Source of the DNA: Atopsyche davidsoni
Taxonomy: Eukaryota; Arthropoda; Insecta; Trichoptera; Hydrobiosidae
Assembly: GCA_022113835.1 (NCBI GenBank)
Contig: JAILWY010000016.1
Location: 6,789,501-6,853,500 of the forward strand
Reading direction: 5' to 3'
Length of the DNA stretch: 64,000 nucleotides
In this document: positions 1-14,213 of the stretch, piece by piece
How the letters are laid out: each line of letters begins with the position of its first letter
Numbering within the stretch: the first letter of the stretch is position 1
The notes under the pieces: generated by a model
Told to the model about the DNA's origin: nothing
Seen by the model: only the letters and a program-made list of their open reading frames with translations
Database searches by the model: none
Program-made: the position numbers and the translations under genes

Positions 1-3000
1 AGATAAATTTCGTCGCTCACAGTACATATGACCGGACTGTATTGCAAGTATAAAAAATGATACTATTTAATAAAGGAAAAACAAAAAAATCTGATTGGTT
101 TAGGCCGAAGCATAGACAATTGAACAATATTACACGAGGTTGAGAATACCGGCGTATGAACCTGTAGAAACCTCATTCGGACCTAAAGCAAATTGTGAAT
201 TTGCAACAAAACAGCGACCTTTAAAGCTATGAGTGGAATCACATCGCAGTGATTATTTTTTAACAAGACTGTCTCGCTCGTGCTAGTAATAATTTATGCA
301 TTCCTTACTTTTTTTATTTGAGAGTTAAATAATTTATTACCTACCATATATACTGTTTAACTTTATAAAAAAAAATATGAAGAAATTTTATTTTACAAGA
401 TATTGATGCTGCTACTAAAAAAACTATTTTCGTTGAACAATACCAATGCGATCAAGGAAATATGCTAATTGATTTTTATTTAATTAGTCAATTCTTCTTG
501 AAAAGTGTTGACTTATTAGACATCAGAATTTTTGACATATTTCCATAGACAACGCTTTCTTAAATATTTAGAGCATCCAAATGTTTCATGTTTAGGCGTG
601 ATAATCCAATTTAAAAATTATTTTATCACGGTCAATTCAATATTTTTTTATATTACATTCAAATTTATGCGAAAGATATTATTTATTATTTTAAATACAG
701 AGAAGTATTTTCAAATATTTTTTTTGACATGTATCTAAAAAAATAAATATATATACATGTGAAGAAAATATTATTATAGTTTTTCAATTATAAGGATAAT
801 TAGTTACTAACCACAAGTCCAAAGTTATCAAATTTGTAAAAATTGTCTCCAGTTAAATAAAAAGAAAACACCTTTTAAAATATAACTCTGATCAGTTCCA
901 ACCCCTTACTTATCAACATATTTTATCTCTGCATACATTCTTTGTTAGCCGAGTGATATATTAAGTTTATAAACCTTTTTCAGATTTTCTGATTGTGGAT
1001 GTCTTTCGCTTAAAATATAAGCAAGATAAGTTCACAAGTTTTGTGAAACTTCTTATTTTAGGTGTTAAGCCACTTCAAATTTTAATTCTAATATTTACAT
1101 TTACTATCCCTTTGAATTCAGATCCAATCAATCATAAAACTTTCTTTAATCATTTTGCAATACCACAAAAAACATTTATTTTATATATTGACAGCAAACT
1201 TCAAATTTTGATAAATTATAAATTGAAAGTAAAACAGCTAAAAATTTTAGTAGATGTAGGAGGTATAACTGTTTCTAGAGAATCTCAAAGTATTAAATGG
1301 TTTTAGATTATAGACATGAATCTCAGGGAAATGGATGTTTAAAAATAAAAATATAACTGCCACAATAGTTAGTTTTGAAATGTACTTATGTGGCCAATAC
1401 AGGAGTTTTCCTAATAAAGAATGAAAGGTTTTAGGAGAAAACAAACTCTTTAGGTATACATTTTACTCATTTACTAAAACGGACCAAGTACATTTAACAG
1501 CCATGTGTCTTACTAAACAAATTTAGGTACAATTAATTTACAAGAAAGAAAAATTAAGATGTACAACAGAAATAATTACTAACTATTCGTTGAAGTTATT
1601 TCAATCAAAAAGGAACTGAGAGATTTAAGCACTGCTTCCGTCTTAAAGCAAATACTTGTTTGGCATTAACAAAAATCACTCCATTAAATATAAAAATATA
1701 TCTGTAAATGTGAATATTTATTGCGGCATTTACATATACATGAAAAACGCCTCATTTAAAAAAAAATTATACATTTTATTAGTTCAGTGACCAGCAGTAA
1801 ACCAACAGAATAAACAAATGTAGATCATATAAAATAGAGCAAGTAAAATTAAACTCAAGTCACATTCAAGAATCACATAATGAGAGTTCAAAACAAGATC
1901 TAAAATAGAATCGAACTGCCAAAATAGCGCCGGATAATGAAGTTTTGGATGTTATGTTTGTTAAGAAATAAAACCACTGCAGCATAATAACAATGTTGTA
2001 ATACTTCCTTATTTTATATGGTCCAACACGAAAGCAAAATTTCAAATAATACAGCAATCAAGCAAATAACATTTCCAAACTATGAACAGCCTGTCCCAGT
2101 GCGATATGAAATAAATTTTACCTTAAACTATAACACAGTTTTCTAATAAGAAACAAAATTTAAAACACATTTATAAAAGGTTAGAAAAGTAAGGTACAAT
2201 AAAACAGCCTTCAAGGCTAATAACTTTCTTGACAGAAGAAATACCAGACATATGCCCAATATTATTTTTACCCACTTATAAAAAATATCACAAAAATATT
2301 ACAGACACTATTAAAGAATAAAATACACACATTCAGATTAAATTACAAGTAAAAAAGGCTATTTCATTGGTAAAAAAAACTATAAGCCCACAATAAGAAA
2401 AATCTGTACTCATGTTTAATTTATTTTTTTGAGAATAAAATAAAATTGATGTTTCCTTTAAAAATATTTGATTAGTGAGTCATAGCTTACACACATTCGT
2501 AAGTGAAAAGTGAATTATTAAATGTGACTTATATTTTTTTATCAAGCACTCCCTGTTACAACCCAAATATAATTAACCTGTAATTTTGAAAGCTTTTCAG
2601 TGAAACATTCACTCAGTGAATTTTTTTGACAATTTTTGACGTGATTTGGATACAAAATAATATATTGTATACACAAGAAAAATTCGAATTTACAAATATT
2701 TAATAATAATCGTTGGCAATCGGTAGTGATATTTTTTGGAGTTCCATTACATTTGAGTTGCATCATGTGTGAGCTAACTTGGCATCTGTTATTACTATAG
2801 AGCTGTTGACATAGAAGAATACATCTGAGTAATCAGAAAACAGATTGTATTTGTTTAATGAGTAATTAATGATGTTCTTATTTGGACTCAACTTATTAAT
2901 AGAAACACAAAGTAGAATACAGTGGAAAAAAATAGATTATAATTATCATTGTGATTAAATAGAAATATACAAAAGACAAGCCACCTAATGCAACAATAGA

Positions 3001-6000
3001 CCAAACATTCAAACATCCAAGTGACAAAAAATATTAAAAATTCAACCTTTCTGTGAGATCAACAAAAGTACAGAAAAGTAAATAGTAACAAAAAATTATT
3101 TTTGTACCACTCTCTTTCCACACTCTCGAATTTTTATGCTAGAAGTTTTGAACTATTGTTGTATAAAGTATTTTCATTAATCTTAGTGTAAATATATTTG
3201 AACAATATTAATAATCCGAGTATCTTCGATATTTTAAAAATAAACAATTTAAAATGTTCAAATATTGAAAAAAAAAATACTTTAGTAATCAATGTATAAG
3301 CATAATGTATTATAAAAAAGCGTGTTATTTGTAACTAACATAGGAGGGTCGGTAAAAATGTACACGTGTTAAAAGATAAGTGGCAGTACTGAGAGAATTG
3401 GCATTAGCAATGTGTATTGCCATCTATCAAGCAATGCCAACTGATTCATAGGTTATTGTTGATTTGATTATTATTTGTATTACCATGATGTGAAAGCTAA
3501 CCGACTAACAAGTGGGTTGCAAGCCCCTGGACCCCATTCTCTCTCAATTAATTTCTCTCTCGAAAAATTTACATTTTCATTCCAAGCACGTGAAATTATT
3601 GATCCACCCTCATAAAAGAATTTGGTAACTTATTTATGATTTGGTTAGGTCTAAAATTGCAATATATATATATACACACACGCACATAAACATATATTTA
3701 TATATAAATCATGAAATCATACTTCTTAACATGTAATGAATTTTAAATAAATTATTAACCAATTCACAACCACAGAAAACATATCAGTGCTGTCACAATA
3801 TACTAAATGTACCAAACATAAGAAGTACTGTGTATTACATTACTGCGTCATTTGAATCACTTGAATTGTCTTGAAAACAAAATGTTGCTTGAGAAAATAT
3901 TTCTTGAAGTTTACATCAGTCCTAGACTGCTCAGCAAACCATAAAAATAATATATAGATTATAAACTAAACAGAATGCACACTTATCCAAACAAAACTAA
4001 CATCACTCTCAACGGCAGACATCTAAACAACACTGTAAAATGTATACAATTCTTCATTAAATTCCATTTACCAATAGATTTTGCACTCACAAAATGTTTT
4101 GCTGATATACAATGGTGATCTTATAGAATTTTATTAACACCAATTACAAAAAAAACTGCCAAAACATTTAAGTCTCCTCACAATTAAACCAAATTGATAG
4201 AGAATTTACTAATCACTTGCAATATTTAATTCTTTGACATGAAATTGTCACTTCAACCAAAATTTTAAAAACCATTTTACACTAAGTAAAATCAAGTATC
4301 GTCAGAGTCATGTTAAGGTTTAAAAGTTGAATGGTAACTTTGCAGCTCAGGAATAGTTTCAATTACAATAAAAAATTACATATTATTATTATTTGACTTT
4401 GATTTAATCTAAATTAGATGGATCTTATTCCAAAAAAGTGGTTTAATACGACTACAAGTTCTATTATGCAGTATTGAGATGACTTATAAAATAAAATAAT
4501 TCAAAAATACTTCAAAACACAGGTTGCATTTAAATACAAGCAAAAATTTGGAGAATAAAAAATACTTTCTACCTTCAACGTTTTCTCTTAGGTTATGTCA
4601 ATAATCCCTTATAAACATACGTTGGTTTTAAAAATATATACATATTTCTACAAGTAAATATTGGAAATAAATAAATATATTTTTTCACTTAATTACACAT
4701 TAGATTGCAAATCAGTAGACGTATTAGAAATCAAATATACATATAGGAGAGTTCTGAGTATTATTATTTTGTATATTCATCCATTTTGTGACAACCTGTA
4801 ATAAAGATCAGAACTGTGAATGTGATTGTGAGATTCTCATTAATGCCAGGCAACTACAGCAGATATGCAAAGTATAATTTATTATTCTACACTTAAAGTA
4901 GGCCTTCAATATGCTTCACACGATCAGGTGCAAAATTCCACATGCAAGCATAATAGCTATAATTTTCCACTGGAAATTCCAGATATACTTAGTAAACATG
5001 CATTTGGATAAGAATGGTAATTTTACTGTCTGGTAGATGGCTGATTAATGTATCTTCTGAATCGTATGCTAAAGCCGATACTTATTGCAGATCTTTATAT
5101 ATACAGTGTTTACTTTTCAGGATCAACTGAACAAAATGGTGAATATAAATTTTTAAGCATTTGATTGTTTGCAGTAATAAATTTGCCAATTATCACAGAT
5201 ATCTAGTAAACAAAAGTATGTAATTGACTGCTGCTAAACGAGCAGCCTATGTTGTATGAAATACATTGTCATACTTATTCGTAAAGTTAATGGACATCTA
5301 TTAGTAATAGTTAGAGCTATATACCTACATTATGTATTTAAAAATAATTGTCTTTGTAACTTAATTTTACTGTACACTCGACATGTCGTGAAAAATATCA
5401 TAAAATCAATACCTACAATAGTCAAACTATTCTCACATTAAAGATCTCGAAACCCCAATCGATAACAATTCTTACTACACGAAATTTATGGAAATATTTA
5501 GTTAATTACAAACAAATTCTATGGATTAAAACCAACCTAAGCTACACATTTTTTTAATTGTTTAATGACTAATATTAATTCAAAAGGGAAAATCAAAGGA
5601 AATAAAAACAATATTACCGAATCAGTTAAAGACATAAAATATATAATGTTACATTCATTATATTCGGCTTAGTATTTGATTCAGAGTCAGTTACTGTCAC
5701 ATTTTGCCTTTTCCATAAATATAAACTTTTTCAAATACTTACAAAATAATTCATTAGATTTATAAATAAATTAATAGTGTCTTAATGCTTGAGTTTATAA
5801 TTGAACTGATTTTTTTTAAATAACAAAGCCTAATAAAAAAAGGCAAAAATCTTAATTTAGTATTATTATTTCTTGCGTTCTCTTTAAAATCACAGAAAAA
5901 AGATTATGCTTTTGAAATAAAAAATTCAGCAATTTTGAATACCAGCTGTTGTTTAAAGTTTCCTTGTTTGTTTTGCGTGGTTTTCTCTTATTGCCATTTT

Positions 6001-6354
6001 ACAGAATCTATAGAAAAATTGTATCTAAAAATAATTATAGCATGTAGATGTTAAGCATTATTTAAACTATATTTTATTATGTGATATTCTTTGTCTATCT
6101 GACTAAATTGTTTATGAAAAAGTGTGTAAATATCTATAACTAACAAAATTATTGCTTTAATTTTGATAAATTTTGATACTGTAGTGATAATTAAATACTG
6201 TAGGTTTGAATACAATTTTAAATTTGGTATAAACAATACTTATTCTTCAAAATATAAATATAACACCCAAACTATATTTTTTTTACAAAATCAAATTAAT
6301 ATGTGAAGCTTGTTTCAAAAGAAAAACTAATATACAATCTTCCATTATTTATAG
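1..6354. other. Long stretch without a recognised gene
   Basis: This AT-rich stretch has only short open frames with low-complexity, compositionally odd products and no recognisable domain, so I call no gene here. It could be intergenic or partly the 3' untranslated region of the minus-strand TPRA1-like gene whose stop lies at 6355. The first 300 bases are slightly richer in GC and could belong to a promoter or noncoding exon of a gene to the left, but I see nothing that proves it. A candidate MITE lies at 3343-3612 and a short TA/CA-rich run at about 3661-3690. Confidence 0.5.
3343..3612. mobile_element. Candidate MITE with imperfect terminal inverted repeats and TA flanks
   Basis: The left end begins GGAGGGTCGGTAAAAA and contains CACGTG about 20 bases in; the reverse complement of the right end begins TGAGGGTGGATCAATA and also reaches CACGTG at the same distance. 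About 17 of 26 positions pair, with the GAGGGT block and CACGTG best kept. TA dinucleotides flank both ends (3341-3342 and 3613-3614), as expected of a Tc1/mariner-type target duplication. There is no coding content. Class is inferred. Confidence 0.4.
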
Positions 6355-8997
6355 TTACTGTAGAGTAAAATTGTGTTGGTGATTATAACCTATTGTGGGT
6401 CCCCCGATGTCTAACGATTGCCCCGATGCAATACTGTCGGGGCTCTGCAAGGAGGCACTATACAGCGGATTCACCGGTGTTGTCCCACCTGTCTCAAATA
6501 CCGTACTATCGTAAACGCTGTTACTTTGCTAAAATCAGATAAATAATTAACAACAAATGAACCAATTTAAATTATGAAATCAGTTTCATAGTTTTGTTCT
6601 ATAACTACCTGATAAATATAATCAGAATCTGTTTTCAGAGAACTGAAACTCTGTTGGTGAGGCAGTGACAGCTGGTCATCCTCTAAAGCTTCATCCATCT
6701 GCGCTTTATATGAAAACATGATACTTGGCTGAGAAACACTAGAAACACAAACAATACTTTTAAATATTTTAAACAGTTCAATTATAAAAAAAACAATGAC
6801 TCTGTATTGTAAATAATCCACACCTGAAGAATTCGCTTAAGAATGTGTGATACACAAGTGGCGTGAATAAAGTAAAATATAAGCACGTTGTGACATCCAC
6901 CATGCACAGTCCGACATTTACTCCCCAGTTCATGAGGCCTGCTCCTACTGCTTGCGTGCCGTCCAATAATACCAACAGCAAAATGTAAATATAGAACGAG
7001 AGCTTCGCTGTAAAGCACAAAAACTTATTTATATTCAAATAATAAATTAACAAGTCGCAAGAGTCCACATTTATACTTGTACTTACTAGGTAATGCCAAC
7101 CGTTCACGCAATCTTGTCCAAGGCAGTAATAATATGCAAAGGTACACTAAAGTGAAGAATGTTGAAGAACAAAACCAAAAGAGCATTCCACCGTGACCAA
7201 AGAGATCGAAATCTCGCGAGTCAATGTGAAAACAGTCATCGGGCAGAACAATTTCCAGCGTGCCCTGAGTGATTGTGAACCCAAAAGATATCAGAGAAGT
7301 GACCACTAGCACGTGGCGAATACTGCTTCTGCTGTCCAAGTGACCTGAAAAAATATACATGAGTAAACCAAACCTTGCATTTAAAATTCATAATAATTAT
7401 TTGTTCCATACAATAGAGAAACTGGTGGATCAATGAAAACATAATCGAACCAAAAAATGTCACCCTCTTCACACAATGGACTGATGTATTTTTGTATTGG
7501 AAGGTCAACTGACTAATAAATTAATCATTCTACAGAGCTAACATGATCATAATGTGAAAATTAAATAAAGGCAAATATTTGATTTTTTCAATTATCTTAG
7601 CATTATTGTACTTATTGATGTATAAATCCTATTTTTAGATAGTTTTAACTGCAAATCAAACACAATAATCAAAAGTATTTTATTGATGCATTCAAAATTT
7701 TCTAAAGACCAAATTTACAACTAAACAACAGTATGGTATATTGTTTTAATTTTATGGCAACAATAATATTTTTGTTATAAGTAATAAAAAAAAAACATAC
7801 ATCTACGATTTAGTAACAAAAAAAACATGAAGTAGATTTATCTTAAAGAAAATACTGATATTTTTTTAACTTACCAAAAGCTAGTCCAAATATAACAACG
7901 CTCATTTCTGTTGCCAGTAAAAAAAATCTCACCGAAACCCATAGCACTTTGTCGGCGAGCCCCCCTAAAGGTAAGGCAGCATTCACAGTCATGGACACCA
8001 CACATCTTATAACACTTATTATTATATTGCCCCAGACAAGGCTATAGAATGTAAGGAATATTGGACTACTTGTGGCTCGAAGTTTCAACTGCGCTTTATT
8101 GAAGCGTACAGTTAAAAAGAACATAAATAGTATATTTGGAATTAGTATAACTACATCCCATATTCGAACCCTGAAACAATAATATTTTCTTGATCAAATT
8201 AATTTTGAAGTATCATAATAATAGTATTATAAATCTCATATATCTGTCTATCTATCTATTGTATAATCAGCCTAACTAAAAATTGTGGTTGAGCTAAACT
8301 GATCTATGGATGTGCTGATTAGAAGGGTTTTTGTCTTATGACCTTTGATGATGCACAGCAATCCCAATATGCAACATAAACGCATACCTCTCCACAAATT
8401 ACCAACAAAAAAATATTTTTATATATCTCTATACAACCTCTCTCTATTCTTTTATTTTATGGTGAATTTTACTAGTCAATATTGACATATTAATTTTCAA
8501 AAAGTAATTTAATTTAATAAAGATCGTTACTTAGATTTGGTTTGGGATATGTAAATATTGCTACTCAATACTAGTAAGTTTTTTTTATTTAATTAGTTCT
8601 TATTTATAATTCATAAAACAACCAAAATGTTCCCTAGCATCAAATATGAATATAATTAGAGAGTAACTCTTTTGTAATCACTTGAGCAGTTTTTTTTTAC
8701 TAAACATTAAATAAGTATTGCAATTAATTAAAGTATAATAATATATTAATGATACTAAAAATACTAAAATAAATTCCATATGGTGATTAGCTAAAAAAAC
8801 TTAAAGCTAAATTTATATCTTTATTAAATTATCAAGATTTACTGGTAACTTTTTTGAGAGTTCTACAAATAATGTGGTTAATATTACCTAGTATTTGCGA
8901 TTTCGACATAAAGTATATGTTTACAAAAGGATTCTTCTTGTACTGGTGGTGAAGCGTTACCACTCCAATTTGATCCATTAAATGTTCCTTCAGACAT
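6355..8997 (-). CDS. Tpra1: TPRA1/GPR175-like seven-transmembrane protein
   Basis: Six coding exons on the minus strand: 8997-8888, 8170-7875, 7344-7087, 7007-6824, 6738-6609 and 6528-6355. All junctions have GT-AG ends and the total is 1152 bases (383 aa plus stop), close to the roughly 370 aa usual for vertebrate TPRA1 (transmembrane protein adipocyte-associated 1, also GPR175). Family-typical blocks are visible: RVRIWDVVILIPN, TSSPIFLTFYSLVWGN, the G-H-L-D-S-R-S-S-I-R loop, TQGTLEI, GHGG, LRERLALP, and the after-last-helix segment IMFSYKAQMDE. The protein starts with a short Ser/Asn-rich extracellular segment (MSEGTFNGSNWSG, a possible N-glycosylation site) and ends in a Ser/Gly-rich cytosolic tail. 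TPRA1 is an orphan receptor-like membrane protein linked in vertebrates to Hedgehog output; that role here is only inferred. An AG acceptor just upstream of the ATG (near 9018) suggests a separate noncoding first exon. Confidence 0.9.
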
Positions 8998-9018
8998 TGT
9001 GTCAATCTTCAAATATCT

Positions 9019-10396
9019 GAAAAATATATGAGCCTATCATTTGTACACACCACATCACATCGTGAAATGCTACTGAACAAAAACATGCACGATTTTAATA
9101 GAAATCCAGAGCGGCATCAGAGGTCATAATGTAATGATAACATTAAACTCTTTGATTTATGCTGTCTTTGAACTTTTAAGAATATAAAAATAAATATTTA
9201 TTAATTGTTATCTTAATAGTTTGTCAATCTGGAAAATAATTTTAATTAAACCTACTAGATGAATGAACATTAAATATATTTGTATTTGCATCATGGGCCA
9301 ATTTTATATTTAAGATGCAAATTTCAAGGTTTTACATTATGAATAAAAATAATATAATCCTTATGTCAATGTATGTAATAATTTGACATTTAAGGATAAT
9401 TCAATTATGATTTATATTTATTCAACCTACTTACGGTCATAATAATTTTGAGAGATTTAAAATATACAACGTATAAGTTTACGCCATATTCTATTAATTT
9501 ATTTCCTAGTTAAATCTTAAAATACATGAGTCTGAATAAAATACCACTATTATTTTACACTTCTGCGATTGTCTTGAACGTCAAATCTACTGCTACAACA
9601 CTAAAATATGTTTTTCTTCTTTTTGTTAACCACACTGAATTGTAATAAACTTGTGCACAAAGCACATTTTATAAAAATTAAAAAAAAGGTTTTACATATC
9701 AAATAAATCTTAACTGAATCTATCTAAAATAATTAAACTTTCAAGATTTTTTCCACTCATATTCAACTTAAGAAAAAAAAATATGATTTTTATTTTATAG
9801 TTATCGCTGCTATTTTTAACAAAAGTCTACATGTTGCAAATACGACGGCAATAATTTATACATGGGATTTACCTTAAAATACTGTTGTCTGGAAGATGAG
9901 ATTTGTTTTAAACAAAAGAGTGATTGATGAGATCAAAATGAGTTGATTGATTAATTGATTAATTAAATTATTAGCTGTAGCGCATAAGAATTTAAAACAT
10001 TAAAATCCACATTTGACGTTTTTAATACGATTTTATCACTAATACGTCTCATGTGATCGGATACTGAGGCCTCCTAATCTATTTTTACCGCTCGCAGCTC
10101 GAATATGAATATATATTTATTCTTGATCTATGACTATAAAAATTGTCTCTTTATAATTGTGGTTGCCTGTCTATGATTTTGATGCTGTCATTTCCGCGGT
10201 ATTCCGGCAACCGGCACAGCAGGCCTGGGCTGACCTAGAACTCGCCAGGGACAGCATTTACACTTAGCATATATCTGCCCTAGCGGAATCTGCCAGCTTC
10301 ACTTCTCTTTCGAAGCTCCAGCGCAGAACAACTTTCGTTCACATTCTTCTGGCATCGCTATTCTTTCAATAGTAAGCCACCTATACATTAGTGAAG
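9019..10396. promoter_or_regulatory. Intergenic region between two divergent genes
   Basis: The region lies between the minus-strand TPRA1-like gene and the plus-strand cyclophilin gene, so it must hold both promoters. The last 250 bases before the cyclophilin start are clearly richer in GC than the surroundings and probably contain its core promoter and 5' leader. A possible donor for a TPRA1 leader exon sits near 9873 on the minus strand. No factor sites can be assigned with confidence. Confidence 0.4.
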
Positions 10397-13300
10397 ATGT
10401 TCTTCTCACGGTTATCAGTTGCGGTTTTAATATCGCTTGTCGGCTTAGGCCTGTGTTCCGGGGACTCGGATGCATCGAAAGGACCCAAAGTTACAGACAA
10501 GGTGAGAAAACTTTCTCTGCACGAGGTTGTTAACCTTCTTAACATTTGAAACGCTTAGTTGGCATTATTGTTAAATAACCACCAGCGCCCTTGAAAAGTG
10601 CTGTCGTGTCAGGATGAATTTCTTTGTTCTTCAAATATACAATTTTCCCAAATTGTTAATTTTTTTATGTTAAAGGAATGACTTTTATTCGTATCTACAT
10701 TAACATTTACCACAATAAAATGTATCGTGTAATTTAAATACGTAAACAGTAGAGGTTGATTCCTACTTGATTAAATAAGTATGGCATTTATTGAATATTT
10801 TCATAAATTTGTTATTCATCAATCATGATGATTATTAGGTATGTATGGTTTTTAGATTCACGATTTTCTATTTCAACTCAGCATCTGTAAATTGAAAATT
10901 TGAAACATATTAATTTTTTTTCAATATTCATACCTAACTGAGTGGGAAAGTCACAATAAATCATAGTAAATGTTAAAAGTGAATTTTTTTGGAGACAATT
11001 TTTTGCGGGAGATTATTATTATTATTTCAACCAAATAATCAAAACGAATTGTATTGTTTAGACTAATTTATGTATAAATTCACCTAAATACTTTTTTTCG
11101 AAGATTTAAATCAAATTTGCATAATATTATTGAAACTTGTTATGCTTACCGTTACTTTCATCATTTGTTAAAATTTGTCAAATTACAAAACTGTAATGTC
11201 TCTAGTGAAGTTTTAAAGTAAAAATGAATATTTTATTTACATTCTACATTTTAGTAAAGAGCTTAGTTCATAATTATTAATTTAAGTAGATATTCAACAA
11301 ATTTTATCACATGTTTCAAAAGATATTTTTATTTATCAATTTATGTATAATGTGAGATGAAAATATCTCATACTTTGAATCTCACCTGTGCCTCTAGGGA
11401 AAAAAAAGATATTTCTAATCGGTTCATCTCTGAATTGATTATTATACTTTTTTGAGTAGTACTACTATTTTGATTTTATGATATTTTTTAAATATTTATT
11501 TATCTTATTAGTAAAAGAAAGAATAGTTCCACAATATACTTTAAAATTTATGTGTTGATAGCCATGTGGTTTCCTGCCATAAAATGGTCTCCTCAAGAGA
11601 TAATGCACGGATATGAATCAAGTACTTTACAATAAACATAATAGGACATTGACAATCTTTCTCGTTGTAACAGTCATTGTTGCATTGGTTTATATTGTAT
11701 GACAATAGATGAATAGATCATATGGTCATAGGTTTCATAAGTCCATTTCTTTTCATAGAAATGGATCTACGGTACAGCTACCGATTATTTGCTACTAGCG
11801 GATACCCGGCGTGTTCTACTATGCTAAAAAAATAAATACATTTATTTTATTTGTTCGAAAAAAGGAAATTTTTAACATATTTGCATATGTACTTGTCAAT
11901 ATCAATATCAATGTCAATATCAACGTTTCTTACTTTAATGGTGGTGGTCAATCCTCCATCTTCTGGCTTTCGTTGCTGTATTTCGGATATCCATCCTTAC
12001 CAGTTAAGTTTCAATAATCAAATAGCGTGGATATCTTTTCGTGCATTTGCAGTCTTTCATGCAAGGTGAGTTCATATTCAATGCTCCGCATGGGCCGTGA
12101 ATTATGTTCTTGCAGACAACGTCTTCTTGTAGATTCGGTAGTTCAGCAGATATAAATAACACTATCGATTTGAGTTGGAACAATTTTTTTTATCGGCCAA
12201 ATTAGAATATGAGTGCGGTAATCTCCGTTTTTGCTTTAATCGCCTGTATGCCTACGTAAAAGCATCCTGATAATACTCATGCATATGCAATATTGCAATT
12301 GCATCGCGCGAATGAATATAATCTTCGATACGCAATTTCTTTTGGTTAAAACGAAAGTACAGAAGCCGCTCGCTTTCAATTCAGGCGTACATGTCAACAA
12401 TGAACTGATGAAACACTTCACGGCATTTTAAAATGTGATTGGATTGTTAGGCTCTTATCATAATGTGATATGCATAATAATCCATAGATGAAACATGTAA
12501 TACGAATATTTTTTTCCCATTTAAAAACAGTCAAACTCACTATGATAAAACTCTCTGTTGTGAATGACAGATAGTGATTTTGTTTTCTAAGTCTGTACTA
12601 TACGCGATCTTCACAATGTTTTTTTTTTAAATTTTTTGCAAGGAACGATCTCGACTTTACAAATGTTGAAAAATTTTGTATGGAAAATGTCGAAAATCGA
12701 CTTAATTAATAGACCGAATATTGCCTTTCAAATGAAACCGGTTTGGGGCACATCGGTAGGATGGTTTCAAAGCCTATGACGGACACACAAACATCTTTTG
12801 TGTTTTATATATATAGAAGATAAAAACCTGGTATCAAGGATAACTTTAAAAAATTGTGTTGAAATATGAATAATGATGTATAAAATCGTAAATGAATTTT
12901 GTCGAAGAGTTATAATTAAATTTATAATATATACTATCTGAATACAAAAATCTTACCTAAAAACTAATATTCTTTTTTTTGTTCATATTGTAGGTATGGT
13001 TTGAAATCACCATTGGTGGAGAATCTGCCGGCAAAGTGGTGATCGGTCTATTTGGCAAGACTGTTCCTCGCACCACACAAAATTTTGTTCAATTGGCTCA
13101 GAAGGAACCGGGGGAAGGGTACAAGGGAAGCAAGTTCCACCGTGTTATCAAGGACTTCATGATTCAGGGAGGAGACTTCACTAAGGGAGATGGCACTGGA
13201 GGTAAAAGCAAATTTATTAAATTCTGGCGTAACTAGTCTATATAAAACTATTTTATACAATTTTCTGAACCATTCGATATTTCAAATAAATTCTTTGCTA

Positions 13301-14213
13301 ATATTGGTAGAATCTTTATACATATTCTTGACACGTCTTTCACTTAAAGGTAAATCGTTTTTTTATTACATGCTTTTTTATTACAACACCTAAAAAGTTG
13401 AGTTACCTTTTTGATTTTAATAGCTTTTTTAAAACCTAACATTATGGCAAAGTAACTATTATTCTACGAGTTATCTGTTTAATTTGCTTTTTCGCTTAAA
13501 AATATTCTTGACATATATTATACAACTGGTCTGGTAACAAAATAATAATAAAATTATTATCTTGCATTAGTAATATTTTTTACTGATATGACCTCTAAAG
13601 GCTTAGTATTTCATTTCTTATGTCAATGACTAAAATATATTGTAATTAAAAGCATTTGTTATTTGTCCAAAACTAATCAAGGCCGCAGCATTTACGGAGA
13701 GCGTTTCGCTGATGAGAACTTCAAGCTTAAGCATTACGGAGCAGGATGGCTGTCGATGGCTAACGCTGGAAAGGACACAAATGGGTCCCAATTCTTCATC
13801 ACCACCAAGCAAACCCCCTGGCTGGATGGCAGGCACGTTGTTTTCGGAAAGATCATCAGTGGAATGGTAACAAATTTATTTAATTTATATGATATTTTAG
13901 CAATCCTAATAACTAGTGCAATCCAGAGTCTCTTTATTGCATTCATTCATTTTAAAATAAGTCCCATCACTGTCATAAAGTAATTTTGGAAATAATTACG
14001 ATCATTGTAAATTCAATTTTTATTAATGTCCGTGCATATGTGATTGAATCAGACTGGTAAAATGAGATTATTTGTGTTTAGGATATTATCCGCAAAATTG
14101 AGAGCTTGTCCACTGATGGCCGTGACAAGCCTTCTCAAGATGTTGTCATTGCTGATTGCGGAGCTGAAGAAGTAGCCGATCCTTTTGGAGTTTCAAAAGA
14201 AGATGCTGTGTAA
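10397..14213 (+). CDS. PPIB: Cyclophilin B-type peptidyl-prolyl cis-trans isomerase (secretory pathway)
   Basis: Four exons: 10397-10501, 12994-13201, 13682-13866 and 14082-14213; 630 coding bases, 209 aa. The start is followed by a signal peptide ([20 protein letters not shown]), which puts the enzyme in the secretory pathway, as in cyclophilin B. The isomerase domain keeps the residues for catalysis and cyclosporin binding: [15 protein letters not shown] (Arg, Phe, Met, Gln), the GTGG turn, the [10 protein letters not shown] loop, [12 protein letters not shown], and [12 protein letters not shown] with the Trp. It assists proline-limited folding in the ER. The C terminus is SKEDAV, without a KDEL-type signal. 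An AATAAA overlaps the stop (14212-14217). Intron 1 is 2.5 kb and carries repeat debris. Length matches the family (human 216 aa). Confidence 0.96.
11796..12830. repeat. Degenerate interspersed-repeat remnant inside the cyclophilin intron
   Basis: From about 11796 (ACTAGCGGATACCCGG) to about 12830 (GACGGACACACAAACATC, then a TA-rich tail and GAAGATA) the base composition changes from AT-rich intron to mixed sequence of the kind seen in dispersed insect repeats. No terminal inverted repeats, LTRs or transposase/RT blocks were found, so the class is not assigned. The ends are approximate. Confidence 0.35.

Noticed and set aside
995..1306. 103-codon open frame near the left end
   Set aside because: Low-complexity, Phe/Ile/Leu/Lys-rich product typical of chance frames in AT-rich DNA; no domain, splice context or promoter support.
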